From the NCBI RefSeq assembly GCF_040802235.1, contig NC_133166.1, positions 112,916,991-112,980,990 of the forward strand: a stretch of 64,000 bases of DNA. Direction: 5' to 3'. The notes under the pieces were generated by a model that was given only the letters and a program-made list of their open reading frames with translations, ran no database searches and was not told where the DNA came from. Below are positions 58,080 to 64,000 of the stretch, one piece after another; position 1 is the first letter of the stretch; each line of letters begins with the position of its first letter. Origin of the DNA: Manis javanica (taxonomy: Eukaryota > Chordata > Mammalia > Pholidota > Manidae). The translations under genes and the position numbers were made by a program.

Positions 58080-58315
58080 GGAGCAGGTGGCTGTCAGCTG
58101 TGGACACACATCTGTGGCCTGTGCGGCGTGGGGACCCTGACACGGCATTTCCGTGACACCCTGGGGGCTCGGTGCCACCTCTGCCTGTCCACCTGCCTGC
58201 TCTTGGCAACACTGCAGTGCTGAGTGTTCCTGCTTTAAGCTGATGTTCTGCCTGCCACACCCTCAGGAAAGGTTGGGGGTGGGGGAGGTGCCCTGGCTGC
58301 TCCCACTGAGTCCTC
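58080..58315 (-). repeat. Inverted repeat, right arm
   Basis: Reverse complement of 57166-57399, with a spacer of about 680 bases. Direct-orientation partial copies of this arm appear in the next intron at 59905-59992 and 60211-60245. Confidence 0.9.
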
Positions 58316-59586
58316 TGGGAGGAGCAGACAATTTGAGCAGCTGGAGCAACGCCTGGTTCTGGTGAGAGGCCTGTTCCCTGGGCACTGGAGTGAGCACAGC
58401 TGGGCAGTTGCAGCCCCAGGGGCACAAGATCACTCACTCCTTCTCACAAAGGTGCATCCTCTAGGACCATCCCAGAAGCAAGTGGCAGGTGCTGAGGGCA
58501 GACCTGGTGCCTGCTGGCAGGGGACACCCTCTCCATGTGAGTGTGTTCCTGGCAAGCACGCTGGACTGCCTGTAGCCAGAGCTGGCACAGGAAGATGACC
58601 ACCACAGTCTGGCAGTCAGTAGGTGCCAGGCCCATCCCCACTTCGTCAGGAGAAGCAGCCTCAGGCCACAGCCGGCCGTGTCCTGCCTGGCTCTCATCCG
58701 TTTTCCACAGGCTCAAACGGTCTGAGGGTGTGGGTGGCCAGAACAGCCACCGCCCCTGCTGGTGTGAGTTGGGTGTCCCAGACCCTCTGACCCACTGTCC
58801 AGATCAGGCTGCTCCTGCAAGGCCGTGGGGAAGGACTAAGGGCCTGTCGCTGGGTCCTGGGCCTCCTGTGCACAGTGATACGGGGCTGGAACACACAGAG
58901 TAGGGCGCCGTCTTGAACCCCGAGTATGAGCAGCATGGCTGCCTGCGGCACTGAGGCCCACTGGCACCATGTGCTTGGTGACCCATGGGCTGCCCGTGGC
59001 ATGGAGGCTGGGGACATCCTGACTGGAGTTCCCAGGCCATGCTCTGAGCCAAGGTGGTCTCTGTCCCCCTGGCCACGCCACTGCCGACATCCAGACATGA
59101 GGGATGTGCCCCATCTGGGGCAGAGGCAGACAGCTCTGTCCAGGCATCACCACGCCAGAGGTTGCTGTGTTGGGCTGGGTGGTGCAGGCCTCAGCACACA
59201 ACCCAGTTGGTGGGGCTGCCCCTCGGTTCTGGCTCAGGGCCTGGTGCAGCCCAGTGTGTGGCCTTTTGGCATCTCGTGGCCTGAGCTGAACTGGCCACCA
59301 GCAGGCCAGCACCCTGGGCACCTGTGGGTCCTTCCTCATCCCTGCCAGGCTGTGGGGGGGGATGTGGAGGTGACGGGATGCTGTGCAGTACCCCCCTTTG
59401 CTCTCCACCCCTGAGCTCAAGGAGGGACCAGTGTGGCCTGGCTTTGCCACACCCTCTACACCCAGTTGGTGTAGAGGGTGACCCCATGGGACCTGCCCAC
59501 TGTGGGGTCTGTGCTGCCAGCCAGCAAGTGCCTGCAAGGGAGCGCCTGCCCTGCCACCCCTGACCGGTTCTCTTGGTGCTTCACAG

Positions 59587-59679
59587 GGGCCTCATCCACA
59601 TGCTCACCCACATGGCTGAGGCACTGCACCAGGCCCGGCTGCTGGCCATCCTGGTCATCCCTCCAGCTGTCACTCCTGG
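59587..59679 (+). CDS. CHID1: CHID1 exon 8
   Basis: One base completes Ala, then GLIHMLTHMAEALHQARLL to VIPPAVTP and two bases of Gly. It follows a 3.4-kb intron. Acceptor TGCTTCACAG, donor GTAAGT. Close to human (HLAEALHQARLLALLVIPP). Confidence 0.95.
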
Positions 59680-62600
59680 GTAAGTGCCCAGCCCATTGGG
59701 TGGATGCCAGAGCTGTGGGCATGCAGGCATGGGGCCCAGGGCTGGCACTCGTGGTGGCACACAGATACCTCTCAGAAGTCATAGCACATCCTTCTCGCAT
59801 GTCAGTGCTTCCAGCCAAAGTTTGAAGCCATGTTAAAGTCCCTGAGTTTGAAGGCCTGTTTCAGACATGCTCCGAGCCCTCTCAGGCAGCGCCCTGGGGC
59901 TCTGCGGTGCTGAGTGTTCCTGCTTTAAGCTGATCTTCCGCCTGCCACACCCTCAGGAAGGGGTGGGGGTTGGGGAGGTGCCCGGGCTGCTCACTTCCCA
60001 GCCCCTCGAGGCAGCTATTCTGGAACCCACAGGTCAGGAAGGTAAGAGGCCGGGGCACCAGTAGTCTCAGTCCGTCCTGCCCAGAGCATCTCACCTGGCT
60101 GGACACAAACGAGGCTCCGAATCCCGATGGGGGGACCCAGGGCAGACCTTGGGTCAGGGTCAGGACAGTGATGGAGGGTGGGCAGGGCCTCAGAGGCTGG
60201 GGCAGGACCACCTGGGGGCTTGGTGCCACCTCTGCCTGTCTACTGCCTCACAAGGGAGCAGCCGGCCTGGCCTGTCACCTCTGGCCAGCACTTCGCTCTT
60301 GAGTGGCAGCCGAGTGGTGAGCAATCGTGAGACCAAGTTGGACGTGCCTCTAGGCCAGCGTCCAGGCATGACCTTTGAAGGAAAGAGCAGGTCAGCGCTT
60401 ATCTGGTACCTGCTGGGTGCTCTGGCAGCTGAGACAGGTGCCCATTTTGCCAGGTGCTGCTGTGTTCTCTAGGGCCAGCATGTGCCAGCCTGGCTGTCCA
60501 CCTTGTGCTTGTGCCCCACACAGCACACACACCCTGTCACCAGAGGCCTTGGGCTGTGGCCTCCATGCCCGGCATGAGGGGCCTGAGGCCCTCTGCAGTC
60601 AGGACATCAGCCTTTTCCCAGTCGGGGTGGGCTGCCAGGGGCCACAGGCCTGCTTTCAGACCTATGTCCCCAGGCTGACTCTGGCTGGGAGGGTCCCACT
60701 GTCCAGGAACTCCCTCCTGCAGTGTGTCACATGTGTGATACATGTGTTCATGGTCCAGGTGTGTGATGGAGCTGGCGCTGCTCCCAGGATGGGGTTCCCG
60801 CAGCTTCCTGGGGTTGAAGCCAGGCCTGGGGTGGAGGAGGGGCTGGTGCCCTGGGAAGGCGGGCAGCCGGCTCCCAGAGCCTGTGGCTTTGTCTGCAGAC
60901 ACATGCTCATTTCCTTGGCCCCGGTGGCGGGGGGTGGCTGGGGTGGGGTGGGTGCTGTAGTCAGGTGGAGACCTGCTACCCTTTTTGGTTAGAGTCTTCA
61001 GTGGGACAGATGAGATGCCCTGGGTAGAGACGGGCTCCTTGGAAGCCAGGGGCAGTTCTTCCAGCTAGGGGGCTGCCCAATCCTCTGGCTGGGGAGTCTC
61101 CAGCTGCAGCCGCCACCGCAGGACCTAGCTGCTTGGCGGATACAGGTTGCAGATTTGCAGTGAACGCCATGGCAGGGAGTGTGGGAGGGAAAGGGGCTAC
61201 CCCTGGGCCTGGCTAGAACGGGTGTGTGGATCTGGGGAGGGGGTGTAGCAGCCTTCCAGCTGTTACCAGGGTGCCGGGGAATCTGTGCTGAGCTCCTGGC
61301 ACCTAAGCAGGGGGTGGACAGTGTGCATAGGGGCCCTTCCCTGTGCAGCCATGGTGGGAGAAAGCTCCCTCCACGTGGCAGCTTAGAGGGAGGCACCATG
61401 GCCAGTATGGCTGGGCTGAGGGTGGCCCCAGAAGTGCTATTGGGCTGGGGGCCTCGGGGAGGTCCTGGGCATGCATGCCAGCCCACACACCCATGCATGT
61501 GTTCTGTGTGACGTAGGCCTGGGCTGTGGCCTCCCGCCTGGTGAGCAGGCAGTGCCCCGGGAAGTCTGTGTCACTGCCGGCCCTGGCTCACCCTCCACCC
61601 CACACTTGCTGGGAGCAGCCCTGGAGCCAAAACAGCACCTCTACCCTGTGTCCCACAGCTTGAAGGCCTCACCTCGCAAAGGCAGGCTGCCGCTGCACAG
61701 AAACATAACTGCAGGGGTGTGCGGGCTTGGGGAGGGGGCCCCTTGTCTGGTGTGTCGGGAACTGCTGGCCTAGGTGGCCATGCTGACCTCAAGCCCAGCT
61801 CCCAGGGCCTCAGCCATGCCCCTGTGGGCTGTCGGGGAGCTTTTGCTCAGCATCTTTGTCGGTCCCTGGCGCTGTCTTCCAAGTATCACAGCCCCCAGGA
61901 CCTCACATGACAGGTCTTCCCTCCTGCTTAGCCTCTAGGAGCTGCCCCGGGACCCACACAGCACATACCACCTGTCAACCAGGCTTCCTTCTGGGACCTG
62001 CTGAGCCCAGCCCCCTGCTCCTGCCAGTACTGTCTGGATGCCCAGCGCTGCCCTGGGGGTGAGCGTGGCCTCACAACAGATGTCCACCCCTATCTCAGCA
62101 GCCCCCATGGTTTCCTCAAGTTTTGGGCAGGCTGACACCCCATGGTCAAGGTGGGGTGCCTCATGTCACCAGGGACCAGGGCATGTGGAAGGCTCTGGGG
62201 GGGTGCCTGGGCCAGGTCACCATGGGTGCAGAACAGGTGCCAAGGGTAGCAGGGCATGCAGAGTGGGGTCTAGGCTGGAGGGCTGAGGACTCCATCTGGC
62301 CAGTGGGGAGCAGGTCTGGCCCTGTGGCCCGTGGTTCCACTAGTGGGATCCTAGTAGGGCAGGTGGGCCCCTATTTTAGAGACTGGCTGCTGAGCACAGC
62401 ATCCATGGAGGGGCCGGTGAGAGGCAGCCAGGGGCCTGGGTGACCAGGCTTGTGGGGAGCAGATGTGAGCACCCTGAGAGCTGGTGGGAGCTGCATGTGG
62501 ACAGTGGTACCCACTTTCAGCATCACTTGCAAAGGCCCCATCAGGCCCACCAATGGGATGGTGTCCCTAGGCAAGGCAAGGCCAGGCCAGGCCAAATGGC

Positions 62601-63564
62601 TGGCAGCAGGGGCCGGTTGACCAGCTGCAGAGACTTGGTGGGACTTAAGGGTTCACCACCAGATAGGCGATGTCTCGGCCTTGAGAGTGGGTGAGGGCAG
62701 CGTGTGTGTGGTGCCTGGGGAGAGGGAGATGGCAGGTCAAGCAGTGTGGACATGGTCCCGGGGGTAAAGACCAGGGAAATGGTAAAGGACTCTACCTGGG
62801 GGAGGGGGTACTTGGCACCAATCAAGGTGGGCCCCCCCACAGCTGGGGCAGCTCCCCAGGTAGGGCCTAGGCCCACATGGCGGCCGATCAGGGTGATGGA
62901 AGAGGAGGCGGCCACGTGCGGGTGAAGCAGGGGCTGCTGCGGGCAGGGGGTTCGGGTCTCCTGGAGGGTTGAGACTCCAGAGGCAGGGGAGCTGCAGGGC
63001 CACCACCCTGCCCAGGTGACCCTTCTCCGTGTCCAGGTGGAACCGCCCAGAGGCCCTGCAGCGTCCAGTGCCTGCGGCTGTACCAGCCCTGGAGCAACCC
63101 GCCCTGTGGGGGGAGAGGAGGGGCCGGCGGAAAGGAAGCGTACGGGAGCCCAGCTCCTGGAAGGAGGCCGCTGCCTCGTGAAGACACGGGATGCTGTGGA
63201 GGGCATTGTGGACAGACCCCATGGCAGAAACTGCCCCTAACGGGGCTGCCCCACCACCCTTGGATGCCCGGAGAGGGAAGGGACAGGGGCAGGGAGAGAA
63301 ATGAGCCTCCACTTGACGTCTGACAGCGAACCCCACTGCTGGCCCTTGGTGGCCCTCACCCCCTTCCTTGTGACAGTGCTGAGTCACTTGGGAAGGAAAT
63401 TGATCTGAGACCCTCTTGCAGGGGAAGGAGGAAGGTGCATGGTCTGGGGGCCTGTGTCGCCAGCCTGCGCCATCCTCTCTTGCCCAGGTGTCAGCTGGGG
63501 CTAGGGCAGGCCATGGAACCGCGGGGCCATGGGAGATGAGTGGGGACGTGTGTTCTCTTTGCAG
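59680..63564 (+). other. CHID1: CHID1 intron 8
   Basis: GC-rich intronic sequence of 3.9 kb. Beyond the partial repeat copies at its left end, no gene is supported. Long minus-strand open frames near 62541-63639 are compositional. Confidence 0.75.
59905..60245 (+). repeat. Partial dispersed copies of the intron 7 repeat in intron 8
   Basis: 59905-59992 matches 58217-58305 (shared GAGTGTTCCTGCTTTAAGCT and GCCTGCCACACCCTCAGGAA), and 60211-60240 matches 58161-58190. The two parts are in swapped order compared with the right arm, as if cut from a tandem array. Confidence 0.75.
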
Positions 63565-63666
63565 AACCGACCAGCTGGGCATGTTCACCCACAGGGAGTT
63601 TGAGCAGCTGGCCCCTGTGCTAGATGGCTTCAGCCTCATGACCTACGACTACCCCACAGCTCAGCA
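63565..63666 (+). CDS. CHID1: CHID1 exon 9 (last exon in window)
   Basis: One base completes Gly, then TDQLGMFTHREFEQLAP and VLDGFSLMTYDYPTAQ, with two bases of the next Gln codon. The MTYDY segment is the conserved GH18 beta-6 strand. Acceptor CTCTTTGCAG, donor GTGAGT at 63667. About 125 C-terminal residues remain outside the window. Confidence 0.95.
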
Positions 63667-64000
63667 GTGAGTAGGGGCGCCACAGTCCCCGTGGGCTCCA
63701 TGGCTCAGCACAGAGGTATCCACCCTGGAGGACACTCAGAACTGAGGCCCAACTTCCAGCCCACTTGCTGTCAGCTCTCTGGGTCCCTTCCCCAAAACCT
63801 ACAATTGGCCCTGTATTGGGCAGCCTTCTCATTTGGGAGCATGTGACAGGGCAGGGGCAGCCTCCAGGGGAGCATTGCCTGGGCACCACGTGTGCCTTCA
63901 GGCCCCAGCCACTGGGTGGGCCGCAGGTGCCATGCTGGCCTGCCTGCCTGCCTGCCTGCAAAGGTGCTGCTGGGGAAGGGGAGCCTTGGGCACTGGCAGT
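63667..64000 (+). other. CHID1: Start of CHID1 intron 9
   Basis: Intronic sequence to the window end, with a short CTGC/TGCC run at about 63938-63960. Confidence 0.7.

Larger units (their letters stand above)
56153..59586 (+). other. CHID1: CHID1 intron 7, with a large inverted repeat
   Basis: A GC-rich intron. Its main structure is the inverted repeat 57166-57399 / 58080-58315. ORFs on both strands are by-products of base composition. Confidence 0.8.

Noticed and set aside
62737..63639. 300-codon minus-strand open frame in CHID1 intron 8, overlapping exon 9
   Set aside because: It is antisense to a conserved exon and has no recognisable domain. Several overlapping frames are equally open because of base composition.
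1..64000. tRNA, rRNA or known small RNA genes
   Set aside because: I did not see a tRNA cloverleaf with A and B boxes or any recognisable small RNA. A covariance-model scan would be decisive.

Overview
This window is vertebrate nuclear DNA from a placental mammal. It holds the divergent promoter region of two conserved genes, AP2A2 (minus strand, only coding exon 1 at 41587-41653) and CHID1 (plus strand, untranslated exon 1 near 48.8 kb and coding exons 2-9 from 53310 to 63666). The same divergent gene pair lies on human 11p15.5. The species is probably a pangolin (Manis, Pholidota). That rests on my recollection that the retrovirus-derived A-tailed repeat seen at 14.0, 24.6 and 26.4 kb is extremely common in Manis genomes; no search was run.

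From 1 to about 41.6 kb the DNA reads as AP2A2 intron 1, and no further AP2A2 exon was recognised. It is dominated by LINE-1. A nearly full-length minus-strand copy (1-6267) abuts an ancient L1 remnant. A composite minus-strand insertion (9097-16211) has split an old L2 element and is bracketed by a 19-bp target-site duplication. A full-length plus-strand L1 (18473-24579) is followed by a retrovirus-derived retroposon and a truncated second copy of its LTR, and the block 18473-26692 lies between two copies of a 12-bp duplication. A 5'-truncated L1 lies at 35018-37303. Every L1 ORF is broken. Older L2, L1M/HAL1-like, LTR-like and MER5 remnants fill much of the rest.

From 40.9 to 42.0 kb is the AP2A2 CpG island, with a GC-rich minisatellite immediately downstream of exon 1. 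The intergenic stretch from 42 to 48.3 kb carries two old LTR-like repeats and a small AT-rich block. From 48.3 to 49.6 kb is the CHID1 CpG-island promoter. The CHID1 exons follow with consistent reading phase and encode roughly the first 268 residues of a protein of about 393; the gene runs off the right edge.

AP2A2 encodes the alpha-2 large subunit of the AP-2 clathrin adaptor. CHID1 encodes a secreted or lysosomal GH18-fold chitinase-like protein (SI-CLP). They are neighbours, but nothing here indicates a shared pathway.

The most interesting feature is the retrovirus-derived retroposon at 24580-26394. It contains an env transmembrane remnant, then a sequence resembling a type-D retroviral constitutive transport element, a polypurine tract, and a U3-R segment ending in poly(A). 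It has no 5' LTR or U5, as expected for a retroviral transcript copied into the genome by L1 machinery. Other notable points are two unrelated kinds of tandem promoter monomer in the L1 5' UTRs, a probable L1 3' transduction, a probable 5' template jump, a spliced six-codon upstream ORF in CHID1, and an inverted repeat in a CHID1 intron.
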